From NCBI RefSeq assembly GCF_900110995.1, contig NZ_FOJF01000001.1, positions 1,939,199 to 2,003,198 of the forward strand: DNA of 64,000 nucleotides, written 5' to 3'. This stretch comes from Chitinophaga sp. YR573. Lineage in GTDB: Bacteria; Bacteroidota; Bacteroidia; Chitinophagales; Chitinophagaceae. The notes beneath the pieces are model-generated. The model did not search any database. It saw nothing but the letters and a program-made list of their open reading frames with translations, and was not told the origin of the DNA. The number at the start of each line of letters is the position of its first letter. Positions within the stretch are counted from its first letter, which is position 1. Shown in pieces: positions 1 to 9,289 of this stretch. The translations under genes were made by a program, and so were the position numbers.

Positions 1-3000
1 GCCTCATAGGCATCAGCGGTGTAAGCGATCTCCGTTATACCATCGAAGGCAGCGAAGTGAAAGTATTTGCGCCTAAACGCATGGAAGGTAGCTTTAGCGT
101 AGTTGTAAATGAGGGCATCCTCAATATCTACGATAAACGCCTGGATAAAAATTTCTCCGGCAACGTGGATTTTGAAAACATCCAGCCTTCTGTAACCATC
201 CCTGGCAAAGGGGTGATCTTACCATCCAGCAATAAACTGGTAATGCCTTTCGAAGCAGTCAACCTGAGTGCCGTAGACGTTACTATCATCAAAATATACG
301 AAAACAATATTCCTCAATACCTGCAAAGCAATAACCTGGATGGTAGCCAGGAACTGCGCCGTGTAGGCAGACCGGTTGTAGAGAAAACCATCCGCCTGGA
401 TGCTGATAAATCCCTGAACCTGCACAAACGCAACCGCTTCTTCCTGGATATGGACCAGATGCTGCGTACAGAACCAGGAGCTATCTATCGCGTTACTATC
501 GGATTCCGTAAATCATATTCCCTTCAGACATGTGTGGCCAGTGATAAAGAGAAAACTGCAGGTAATGATGAAGAAGGAGAAGAAAGAGAATATTATGGCG
601 ATAAGATAGATGAAGATGATGGATTCTGGCAACGCTACGACAGCTATTATCCTTATGGTTATTCATGGGATGAACGTGATGATGCCTGCGCCAACTCTTA
701 CTATAATAAAGATAAATGGGCTTCCCGTAACGTCATTGCTTCCAATATCGGCCTTACCGCTAAACGTGGTAATGATAACAGTATGCTGGTAGCTGTAACG
801 GATATACGTGATACCAAACCTTTAATGGGCGTAGAACTGGAACTGCTTGACTATCAGAACCAGGTAATCTTCAAAACCAAAAGCGATGGTGATGGTTTAG
901 CTACCTTCGACCTGAAACGTAAACCTTATATCCTCATCGCTAAAAAAGATGACGAAAGAGGTTACCTCAAACTGGATGATGGGAACTCTTTACCATTAGG
1001 CCGCTTTGATGTGAAAGGAGAAGAAGTACAAAACGGTATCAAAGGATTCCTTTATGGTGAACGCGGCGTATGGCGCCCGGGAGATACTCTCTTCCTCACC
1101 TTCATACTGGAAGATAAACAACAGAAACTGCCACCTAACCACCCGGTTACTTTAGAACTTTACAATCCTAAAGGACAGTTATACAAACGTGTCAATGCAT
1201 TACAGTCATTAAACGGTTTCTACAGCTTTACAACAACTACTTCTCCTGATGACCTGACAGGTAACTGGACAGCCAAAGTGAAAGTAGGTGGTGCCATATT
1301 TACCAAAAACCTGCGCATTGAAACTGTAAAGCCCAACAGGCTGAAAGTGAAACTGGATTTCGGTGCCCGTACTACTTTATCTAAAACAGATGAATCTACC
1401 GGTACACTCAGCGCTCAATGGTTATTCGGCGCTACTGCTCAAAACCTGAAAGCAAAAGTAGATGTGTCATTAACCGCACAAACTACCAGCTTCAAAACCT
1501 TTAAAGATTACAACTTCGATGATCCTATCACTCACTTCGAAGCAGAGAATAAAACCATCTTTGAAGGTAGCCTTGGCGACAATGGCGCTGCTCCTGTTAA
1601 AGTAAGCCTGCCTTTGGGTAAGCTGGCACCAGGACAATTAAAAGCAAACTTCGAGATCAAAGTATTTGAACCAGGTGGTGATTTCAGTATCGACCACTTC
1701 TCCATGCCTTACAATCCTTTTGCTACCTATGCTGGTCTGCGTATGCCGGAAGGCGACCGCATGACAGGTATGTTACTGACCGATCAGCCACATCCTGTAA
1801 GCATCGTAAACGTGGATGAAAATGGTAACCTGTTAAAAGGTAACAGTGAAGTACAGGTAGAAGTCTATAAAATCCGCTGGCGCTGGTGGTGGGATGAGAA
1901 CGGTGATGATAATGAATTCAGCAACTTCACACAGGACAGCTACAATCAACTGCTGACAAAAGAAACCATCTCCCTTAACAACGGTAAGGGTAGCTGGAAT
2001 CTTCAGGTGAACTCTCCCGACTGGGGCAGATACCTGGTACGCGTGAAAGACCTGAAAAGTGGTCACACCAGCGGTCAGGCTGTATATATAGATTACCCTG
2101 GATGGGCAGAAAGAATGCAGAAAGACAATCCTGCCGAAGCTGCTATGCTGGTATTTACATCAGATAAAACGAAATACAACGTTGGTGAAGATGTAAACCT
2201 CACCATCCCAAGCAGCGAAGGTGGCCGTGGACTGATCAGCATTGAATCAGGAAGCAAAGTGATCAAAACTTTCTGGGTAAATACAAAGAAAGGACAAACC
2301 ACCTTCTCCTTTAAAGTGGAGAAGAATATGGCGCCTAACATATACGTGAACGTGAGCCTGCTGCAACCACATGCACAAACACTGAACGACTTACCCATAC
2401 GTATGTACGGTGTAATACCGATTTCTGTAGATGATGCCAACACTACCCTGCAACCGGTTATTACCATGCAGGATAAACTGGAACCTGAACAGAATGCAAC
2501 CATCACTGTATCTGAAGCAAAAGGTAAACCAATGACCTACACCATCGCCCTGGTGGATGAAGGACTGCTGGACCTTACCCGTTTCAAAACACCTGATCCG
2601 CATGGCGCATTCTATGCACGTGAAGCACTGGGTGTTAAAACCTGGGACCTCTTCGATTTTGTGATCGGAGCATACGGTGCAGATATGGAACGTATCTTAA
2701 GTATAGGGGGTGATGAAGGATTAAACAGAAACGCCAGCACTGCTAAGGCCAACCGCTTTAAACCTGTGGTACTGTTCATGGGACCATTCTCCTTAAAAAG
2801 TGGTAAACAAACGCACCAGTTCAAGCTGCCTCCTTACATTGGATCCGTAAAAGCAATGGTAGTAGCGGGTGAAGATGGTGCATACGGTTCTGCTGAAAAA
2901 ACAGTAGCCGTGAAAAAACCACTGATGCTGCTCACTACACTGCCACGTGTATTAGGCCCTTCAGAAACAGTACAATTACCGGTTACCGTATTCGGACTGG

Positions 3001-4742
3001 AAAACAATATCAAATCTGTTAAAGTTACCCTCAGCACCAACGCATTGCTGGAAGTAGTGGGAGAAAATACTAAAACAGTTACCTTCTCTCAACCCGGTGA
3101 ACAAATCGTATACTTTGATGTACGTGTGAAACCGCAGGTAGGTATCGCGAAAGTAAAAGTAACTGCTACCAGCGGCGCTGCTAAAGCAGAAGAACAAACC
3201 GAACTGGAAGTACGCAACCCTAACCCGGTAATCACTACCGTACAGGAAGCTACTTTACAGGCTGGTCAAAGCTGGAGCGCAGGCTACAAACCTGCAGGCA
3301 TGGCGGGTACCAACAAAGGTGTTCTGGAAGTTTCCAGCATTCCTTCCCTGAACCTGGGCAAACGCCTCAGCTACCTGATAGACTATCCGCATGGTTGTGT
3401 GGAACAAACCACTTCCAGTGTATTCCCGCAGTTAGCATTGAACCAGTTGATGGACCTGAAAGAAAGTGAACTGGCGAACATAGACCGTAACATCAAAGCG
3501 GGCATCAACCGCTTAAAAGGCTTCCAGACTTCAGACGGTGGATTAAGCTACTGGCCTGGTGAAGGACAGTCGGATGAATGGGGTACCAACTACGCCGGTA
3601 ACTTCCTGCTGGAAGCACAGGCGAAAGGATATGTACTGCCTCCGAGTATGCTGGACCAGTGGAAGAAATTCCAGCGCAATAAGGCTACTACCTGGGCGCC
3701 TTCTACCACTAACTTCTACGGTGGGGATCTTACACAGGCTTATCGTCTGTACCTGCTGGCGCTGGCTAAAGTGCCTGAACTGGGTGCAATGAACCGCCTG
3801 AAAGAATTCAAATACCTGTCTGAAGCAGCTAAATGGCGACTGGCATGTGCCTATAAATTATCCGGTCAGCCGGAAGTAGCTAACGGCTTAGTGAAAGGAT
3901 TAACCGGGGATATCAAACCTTACAAACAACTGGGCGGTACATTCGGATCAGATTTGCGCGATAAGGCAATGATACTGGAAACAATGACCCTGCTGGGACA
4001 ACGTGACCGTGCAAACGAACTGGTGAAACAGATTGCGGCAAACCTGTCACAGGAAAGCTGGTACAGCACACAAACCACTGCCTATGCACTGATAGCTGTA
4101 GCTAAATACTGCGGTACCAACAAGAACGGTAAACTGAATTTCAGCTATACACTCAATGGTAAGAGCAGTACTGCTACCAGCGAATCTTATGTAATGCAGA
4201 TCCCTGTCAGCGCAGAAGGTACTGTCAGCATTCAGAACAAAGGACAGAACGTACTGTATACCCGTCTCATATTACAGGGCCGCCCGGATGCCGGTCAGGA
4301 ACCAAACATTCCTAACAATCCTGAAGTACTGGATATGCAGGTGAAATACAGTACCCGCGAAGGCAAACCACTGGACCCGGCTATGCTTCGTCAGGGATCA
4401 GATTTCATGGCAACTGTTACCATTCATAACCCAGGCAAACGTGGTTATTATGAACAGATGGCATTGACGCAGATCTTCCCGAGTGGCTGGGAAATTATCA
4501 ATACCCGTATGATGGGTAATGACAGTTCTTTCCTTACTTCTCCATCAACGTATATAGATATACGTGACGACAGGGTATATACTTACTTTAACATCGAAGA
4601 AACTAAAACACGTACCTATAATGTATTGCTGAATGCAGCATACCTGGGTCGTTATTATCTGCCGGCAGTTAGTTGTGAAGCGATGTATGATAATACCATA
4701 CAGGCTTTCCTTCCGGGTAAATGGGTTGAAGTTGTGAAATAA
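1..4742 (+). CDS. Alpha-2-macroglobulin family protein (5' truncated by window edge)
   Basis: This is a large bacterial alpha-2-macroglobulin of the YfhM type, thought to be a periplasmic protease trap that partners PBP1C. The frame stays open to the left edge (in-frame codons from position 3), so the GTG at 57 is internal and the true N-terminus with its signal peptide lies outside the window. About 1,580 residues are visible. The thioester motif CVEQ is encoded at 3396-3407, inside the context YPHGCVEQTTS, followed by the helical thioester domain and a C-terminal receptor-binding-like region. An acidic low-complexity stretch lies around 560-620. The stop codon is one base from the start of pbpC, so the two genes are almost certainly co-transcribed. 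The family is clear; the target protease is unknown. Confidence 0.93.
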   Translation, partial: LIGISGVSDLRYTIEGSEVKVFAPKRMEGSFSVVVNEGILNIYDKRLDKNFSGNVDFENIQPSVTIPGKGVILPSSNKLVMPFEAVNLSAVDVTIIKIYENNIPQYLQSNNLDGSQELRRVGRPVVEKTIRLDADKSLNLHKRNRFFLDMDQMLRTEPGAIYRVTIGFRKSYSLQTCVASDKEKTAGNDEEGEEREYYGDKIDEDDGFWQRYDSYYPYGYSWDERDDACANSYYNKDKWASRNVIASNIGLTAKRGNDNSMLVAVTDIRDTKPLMGVELELLDYQNQVIFKTKSDGDGLATFDLKRKPYILIAKKDDERGYLKLDDGNSLPLGRFDVKGEEVQNGIKGFLYGERGVWRPGDTLFLTFILEDKQQKLPPNHPVTLELYNPKGQLYKRVNALQSLNGFYSFTTTTSPDDLTGNWTAKVKVGGAIFTKNLRIETVKPNRLKVKLDFGARTTLSKTDESTGTLSAQWLFGATAQNLKAKVDVSLTAQTTSFKTFKDYNFDDPITHFEAENKTIFEGSLGDNGAAPVKVSLPLGKLAPGQLKANFEIKVFEPGGDFSIDHFSMPYNPFATYAGLRMPEGDRMTGMLLTDQPHPVSIVNVDENGNLLKGNSEVQVEVYKIRWRWWWDENGDDNEFSNFTQDSYNQLLTKETISLNNGKGSWNLQVNSPDWGRYLVRVKDLKSGHTSGQAVYIDYPGWAERMQKDNPAEAAMLVFTSDKTKYNVGEDVNLTIPSSEGGRGLISIESGSKVIKTFWVNTKKGQTTFSFKVEKNMAPNIYVNVSLLQPHAQTLNDLPIRMYGVIPISVDDANTTLQPVITMQDKLEPEQNATITVSEAKGKPMTYTIALVDEGLLDLTRFKTPDPHGAFYAREALGVKTWDLFDFVIGAYGADMERILSIGGDEGLNRNASTAKANRFKPVVLFMGPFSLKSGKQTHQFKLPPYIGSVKAMVVAGEDGAYGSAEKTVAVKKPLMLLTTLPRVLGPSETVQLPVTVFGLENNIKSVKVTLSTNALLEVVGENTKTVTFSQPGEQIVYFDVRVKPQVGIAKVKVTATSGAAKAEEQTELEVRNPNPVITTVQEATLQAGQSWSAGYKPAGMAGTNKGVLEVSSIPSLNLGKRLSYLIDYPHGCVEQTTSSVFPQLALNQLMDLKESELANIDRNIKAGINRLKGFQTSDGGLSYWPGEGQSDEWGTNYAGNFLLEAQAKGYVLPPSMLDQWKKFQRNKATTWAPSTTNFYGGDLTQAYRLYLLALAKVPELGAMNRLKEFKYLSEAAKWRLACAYKLSGQPEVANGLVKGLTGDIKPYKQLGGTFGSDLRDKAMILETMTLLGQRDRANELVKQIAANLSQESWYSTQTTAYALIAVAKYCGTNKNGKLNFSYTLNGKSSTATSESYVMQIPVSAEGTVSIQNKGQNVLYTRLILQGRPDAGQEPNIPNNPEVLDMQVKYSTREGKPLDPAMLRQGSDFMATVTIHNPGKRGYYEQMALTQIFPSGWEIINTRMMGNDSSFLTSPSTYIDIRDDRVYTYFNIEETKTRTYNVLLNAAYLGRYYLPAVSCEAMYDNTIQAFLPGKWVEVVK

Positions 4743-4743
4743 T

Positions 4744-7128
4744 ATGTGGCTAAGATTAAAGAAATGGATATTACGTAAAAAGTGGTGGCTGTCAGCCGCC
4801 ACTTTTTTACTATTACTATATGCCTGCTGCCTACCCTCCCGCCTCTTTACGGCCCCTACTTCCTTTGTGATAGAAGACAGCAATGGAGAACTGTTAAGTG
4901 CTACCATTGCTACGGACGGACAATGGCGTTTTCCGGTAGATAAACCAGTGCCGGATAAATTTGCAAAATGTATCGTTGCCTACGAAGACAAACGTTTTTA
5001 TTATCACTGGGGGGTAGATATACTGGCATTAAGCAGAGCATTCCGTCAGAACTTCAAACAACAGAAAGTCATCAGTGGAGGTAGCACATTAACGATGCAG
5101 GTTATTCGCCTGTCTCGCAATAAACCACGTACGCTATGGCAAAAACTGATAGAAGCTGTACTGGCTACAAGACTGGAATTCTCCTCTTCCAAAAAAAAGA
5201 TCCTGTCTCTGTATGCGGGCAATGCGCCTTTTGGTGGTAACGTAGTAGGGCTGGAAGCCGCTTCCTGGCGGTATTACGGTCGCGGTGCCACGCAGTTATC
5301 CTGGGGAGAAACAGCAGCACTGGCAGTATTACCAAACAGTCCGGCACTGGTACATCCCGGTCGTAACAGACAGGTACTGCTTACTAAACGTAACCAGCTC
5401 CTCGACCGCTTATATCATACAAGCGTAATCGACAGCATCACCTGCCAGTTATCCAAACTGGAACCGCTGCCCGATCAGCCCAAAGCATTACCACAGGATG
5501 CACCTCATTTATTAGACCGTTTCAGACGTGATCATAAAGAAGGCAGCACCCGTATCAAAACTACCTTAGATGCTGCTTTGCAAAGGAATGTTACCGGCAT
5601 TGTAGAACGTTATCATAACATTTACAAATCCAATGGCATCAACAATGCGGCAGCTATCGTACTGGATGTAGAAACCGGCAACACACTCGCATACGTAGGC
5701 AATATCTATCATCCGGAAAACCCGGAGATGGAAAGCCATGTAGATGTCATCCAGGCTCCCCGTAGCCCGGGCAGTACTTTAAAGCCCGTGTTATATGCGG
5801 CTATGCTCAATGATGGCATGCTGCTGCCACATACACTGGTACCAGACATCCCAACACAGATAGCAGGCTACAGTCCTCAGAATTTCGACCTCGGATATGA
5901 TGGTGCAGTACCAGCCAGCAAAGCGCTGTCGCGCTCTTTAAATATCCCTGCAGTACGTATGCTGCAGCAATACCGTTACGAACGGTTCCATGCGCTGCTG
6001 AAGAAAATGGGTATCACTACCCTCATACAACCTGCCGATCACTACGGCCTTTCATTAATATTAGGAGGTGGCGAAACCACCCTCTGGGAAATGACAGGCA
6101 TGTATGCCAGCATGGCCCGTACGCTGTTACATATGGACCAGTACAATGGTAAATACGACCTGGATGATATCCATCCACCTAATTACCAGGAAGGATTAAA
6201 ACGTCCCTCTAAATACACGCCCGGCCCTTATGGTGTGCTGGATGCGGGTTCTATCTGGTATACCTTCCAGGCGATGGAAGAAGTGATGCGCCCGGGAGAA
6301 GAACTACTCTGGCAGCAGTTCTCCTCTACCCAGCGTATAGCCTGGAAAACAGGCACCAGTTTTGGTTTCCGCGATGGTTGGGCAATAGGTGTAACGCCAC
6401 AGTATGTAGTGGGTGTTTGGGTAGGTAATGCAGATGGAGAAGGCCGTCCGGGATTAGTAGGTGTATCTACTGCGGCACCGGTAATGTTTGATGTATTCCG
6501 TTTATTACATACAGAAGGGTGGTTCAATGCGCCCTATAACAAACTGCGTAAAGTAGAAGTATGCCGGCTCACCGGTTTCCGCGCCAGTGATATCTGTCCG
6601 GAGAAAGATTCACTGTGGGTACCTGTAAACGGTTTACGCAGCGGACTCTGTCCTTATCACCAGCTGGTACATCTGGATCATACCGGGCAATGGCGTGTAA
6701 CAGCTAACTGTGAACCACCTTCTCAGATGCAACATGTACCCTGGTTTGTATTGCCGCCTGCTATGGAATTTTATTATCGCTCCAAACATAACTATCAGCC
6801 ACTGCCGCCTTATAAACAGGAATGCCTGGCTACATTGAACCAGGATAAAGCCCCGATGGAAATCATTTATCCCCGTCAGGGTGCAAAGATTTATATACCG
6901 GTAGAAATAGACGGATCAATGGGAGAGGCGATATTTACCGCTACACACAGGAATACCAGTGCAAAGATTTACTGGCATCTGGATAATACCTACATCGGGA
7001 CTACATCAGAATTTCACCAGATGGCATTACGTCCTGCTGCGGGTAAACACACTATTACATTAGTAGATGAAGAAGGAGAAGAGGTGCAGGTAACATTTGA
7101 GATTCTACAGAAAAAAGAAAAAGATTGA
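4744..7128 (+). CDS. pbpC: Penicillin-binding protein 1C (bifunctional transglycosylase/transpeptidase)
   Basis: This 794-residue inner-membrane class A PBP polymerises and may cross-link peptidoglycan. It has one N-terminal membrane anchor (about residues 14-32) and a GT51 transglycosylase domain with catalytic Glu in YEDKRF near residue 81 and GGSTLTMQ near 113. The transpeptidase domain carries SxxK as STLK (344-347), SxN as SLN (398-400) and KTG at 535-537. The last 100 or so residues match the PBP1C-specific C-terminal domain. The start is one base after the alpha-2-macroglobulin stop, the same pairing as E. coli yfhM-pbpC. This pairing is usually interpreted as envelope defence and repair after protease attack. 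Confidence 0.95.
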   Translation: MWLRLKKWILRKKWWLSAATFLLLLYACCLPSRLFTAPTSFVIEDSNGELLSATIATDGQWRFPVDKPVPDKFAKCIVAYEDKRFYYHWGVDILALSRAFRQNFKQQKVISGGSTLTMQVIRLSRNKPRTLWQKLIEAVLATRLEFSSSKKKILSLYAGNAPFGGNVVGLEAASWRYYGRGATQLSWGETAALAVLPNSPALVHPGRNRQVLLTKRNQLLDRLYHTSVIDSITCQLSKLEPLPDQPKALPQDAPHLLDRFRRDHKEGSTRIKTTLDAALQRNVTGIVERYHNIYKSNGINNAAAIVLDVETGNTLAYVGNIYHPENPEMESHVDVIQAPRSPGSTLKPVLYAAMLNDGMLLPHTLVPDIPTQIAGYSPQNFDLGYDGAVPASKALSRSLNIPAVRMLQQYRYERFHALLKKMGITTLIQPADHYGLSLILGGGETTLWEMTGMYASMARTLLHMDQYNGKYDLDDIHPPNYQEGLKRPSKYTPGPYGVLDAGSIWYTFQAMEEVMRPGEELLWQQFSSTQRIAWKTGTSFGFRDGWAIGVTPQYVVGVWVGNADGEGRPGLVGVSTAAPVMFDVFRLLHTEGWFNAPYNKLRKVEVCRLTGFRASDICPEKDSLWVPVNGLRSGLCPYHQLVHLDHTGQWRVTANCEPPSQMQHVPWFVLPPAMEFYYRSKHNYQPLPPYKQECLATLNQDKAPMEIIYPRQGAKIYIPVEIDGSMGEAIFTATHRNTSAKIYWHLDNTYIGTTSEFHQMALRPAAGKHTITLVDEEGEEVQVTFEILQKKEKD

Positions 7129-7166
7129 GCTAACTAAAAATCCTGTATTTAATTTATAACAAATAA

Positions 7167-7328
7167 AAAAGCTCCGTTAGGAGCTCCGTGTTTGTAGAAA
7201 ATATTTATATTCTGCTTAATTGACTCCGTAGGAGTCCCCTATTATTGCACTTTAGGGGACTCCTACGGAGTCTGTGTTTTGTTGTTTAACTCGTTTTCTA
7301 CAAACACGGAGCTCCTAACGGAGCTTTT
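7167..7328. repeat. Nested inverted-repeat element, copy A
   Basis: Perfect 35-base outer arms lie at 7167-7201 and 7294-7328, and perfect 20-base inner arms at 7222-7241 and 7253-7272 with an 11-base loop. The arms are themselves small hairpins (GCTCCGTTAGGAGC and GACTCCGTAGGAGTC). A related copy lies at 49139-49296. The element sits between convergent pbpC and rarA, starts with A-runs and ends with TTTT, so it can serve as a bidirectional terminator. No coding capacity was seen. It resembles a REP/MITE-type dispersed palindrome. Confidence 0.85.
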
Positions 7329-7339
7329 AGTCAACCCGC

Positions 7340-8596
7340 TTAATAATTATACTTCTCTTTCCACAAAGCTTTTAAATACTTCCTCAAATCATCCTCTCTC
7401 GGGTTTCTTCCCGGATCATACAGTTTCGCTCCTCTGATCTCATCGGGTAAATATTCCTGCGGGGAGAAATTATTCTCATGATCATGTGCATACTCATACC
7501 CCTTATGATATCCCATCTCTTTCATCATCTTCGTAGGGGCATTACGTATATGCATCGGTACAGAAAGATCTCCTGTCTTGGCTACAACAGACATCGCGTT
7601 ATTAATCGCCATATAAGACGCATTACTCTTGGGAGAAGAAGCAAGATAAGTAGTGCACTGAGATAAGATGATCCTTGCTTCAGGATAACCTATCATCGTC
7701 ACTGCCTGGAAACAACTGGTCGCCAGCAGCAACGCATTAGGATTGGCATTCCCGATATCTTCAGATGCCAGTATTACCAAACGGCGGGCAATGAATTTCA
7801 CATCTTCCCCACCTTCTATCATTCGCGCTAAGTAATACACAGCAGCATTAGGATCACTGCCACGTACTGATTTTATAAACGCTGAAATAATATCATAATG
7901 CTGTTCTCCGGATTTATCATAAATAGCCACTCTCTGCTGGGCAATATCCATTACCTTCTGATCAGTTACCACGATAGGATATTCCTTCAGGGTATTCGCC
8001 ACCAGTTCAAAGAGGTTCAGCAATTTGCGTGCATCTCCCCCTGAAATATTAAATAATGCTGTAGTCTCTTTCAGTTCTATTTTCTTACTCCCCAGCCACT
8101 CATCTTTTTCCATTGCCTGATGCAGCAACTGCAACAGCTCTTTCTCACCAAGAGGTTTGAGTACATACACCTGGCTACGCGACAATAACGCCGCATTCAC
8201 CTCAAAAGAAGGGTTTTCAGTAGTAGCCCCTATGAGTGTGATGATGCCCTTTTCTACAGCCCCCAGCAGGGCATCCTGCTGTGACTTGTTAAAACGGTGG
8301 ATCTCATCTATAAACAACACCGCATGCCCCTGCTTACGGGCCACCTCTATCACTTCACGCACTTCTTTTACACCGGCAGAAATAGCGCTCAGTGTATAAA
8401 AAGGCACTTCCAGTGTATGTGCGATAATATTAGCAATAGTGGTTTTCCCTACGCCCGGCGGGCCCCACAGGATCATAGAAGGGATCTTGCCCTGCTGAAT
8501 GGCCGTACGCAGGATACTATCCTTACCGGTCAGGTGTTCCTGTCCCACCAGCTCGTCCAATGTCTCCGGTCTTAACCGCTCTGCTAATGGTTCCAT
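7340..8596 (-). CDS. rarA: Replication-associated recombination protein A, AAA+ ATPase
   Basis: This 418-residue protein is of the RarA/MgsA (WRNIP1) family, a clamp-loader-like ATPase that acts at stalled replication forks and gaps. Walker A GPPGVGKTT lies near residues 45-53 and Walker B LFIDEIHRF near 95, followed by the sensor region TLIGATTENPSF and the C-terminal tetramerisation domain typical of the family. The length is usual. ATG start at 8596. It lies 9 bases downstream of a small membrane-protein gene on the same strand (8606-9133) and is probably transcribed with it from the promoter at 9157-9164. Transcription converges on pbpC across the palindromic element. Confidence 0.96.
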   Translation of the reverse strand: MEPLAERLRPETLDELVGQEHLTGKDSILRTAIQQGKIPSMILWGPPGVGKTTIANIIAHTLEVPFYTLSAISAGVKEVREVIEVARKQGHAVLFIDEIHRFNKSQQDALLGAVEKGIITLIGATTENPSFEVNAALLSRSQVYVLKPLGEKELLQLLHQAMEKDEWLGSKKIELKETTALFNISGGDARKLLNLFELVANTLKEYPIVVTDQKVMDIAQQRVAIYDKSGEQHYDIISAFIKSVRGSDPNAAVYYLARMIEGGEDVKFIARRLVILASEDIGNANPNALLLATSCFQAVTMIGYPEARIILSQCTTYLASSPKSNASYMAINNAMSVVAKTGDLSVPMHIRNAPTKMMKEMGYHKGYEYAHDHENNFSPQEYLPDEIRGAKLYDPGRNPREDDLRKYLKALWKEKYNY

Positions 8597-8605
8597 GCTT
8601 AAAAT

Positions 8606-9133
8606 TTAACTTTCCAGGTTAATATCAATGTCGGTTGTATCTTCTCTGTTCTTCCACTTATTTAAAAAGTTAAACGACAGAAAAGTATTGCCGATGATCA
8701 TCAGTCCGAATATGCCAAAGAATCCGATAATCGCATTCATGGTACTGTTCAGTATTGCCGGCGTAATCTGTTTCTTTTGTTCTTCCGTCAGTTGACCCAT
8801 CTGTTTCCACATCTCCTCCATCACCTTATCATGATAAGCCAGTACAACATAACAGGTAACAAGCAATATACCTGCATAAATAAGAGAAAAAGCACCCATG
8901 ATCCAGATACCTGTTGGTGTACTTTCTTTCAGGGAGATGGACTTGTCCATCAGACTTTTTTGCAGGTACAGAGAGAGGATAGAGTGGATGAATACAGCGC
9001 CTATCAAAATTAAAAATACCAACACCTGCACCGCTCCTGATAATAATGTCATTAGTAACATCATCAAAAAGAATCCCGAGAAAAATAAGTTGATACTGGT
9101 AAGCGCTCTGAATATTCTAAAGCTAAATGTCAT
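8606..9133 (-). CDS. Uncharacterised four-helix membrane protein
   Basis: This 175-residue protein was not recognised as a named family. Four hydrophobic segments are visible at about residues 13-34, 36-57, 77-102 and 130-157, with a polar, glutamine- and lysine-rich loop between the third and fourth (about 108-127) and a short acidic C-terminal tail. There is no signal peptide, so it is an integral inner-membrane protein. The ATG at 9133 lies 24 bases downstream of a TAGGTTTG -7 element. It probably heads an operon with rarA, only 9 bases away, but nothing in the sequence links its function to replication. Confidence 0.75.
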   Translation of the reverse strand: MTFSFRIFRALTSINLFFSGFFLMMLLMTLLSGAVQVLVFLILIGAVFIHSILSLYLQKSLMDKSISLKESTPTGIWIMGAFSLIYAGILLVTCYVVLAYHDKVMEEMWKQMGQLTEEQKKQITPAILNSTMNAIIGFFGIFGLMIIGNTFLSFNFLNKWKNREDTTDIDINLES

Positions 9134-9156
9134 GCAATTTCCGTTTTAACGCACTA

Positions 9157-9164
9157 CAAACCTA
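9157..9164 (-). promoter_or_regulatory. -7 promoter element (TAGGTTTG) for the 8606-9133/rarA unit
   Basis: An exact match to the Bacteroidetes -7 consensus TAnnTTTG on the minus strand, 24 bases upstream of the ATG at 9133. No clear -33 element was found at the usual spacing, so the call rests on the -7 element and its position. Confidence 0.5.
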
Positions 9165-9289
9165 CTAAACAGTAGGCAAACCACCCACTGTCGGCCCCTG
9201 CAAAACGCCGTTTGTCAAAAACACCCGCCCCTGAACGCCGTAGATGCCCTGTTTTAGCTATCTTCATAAAAAATAAACCTGTTTTATTT

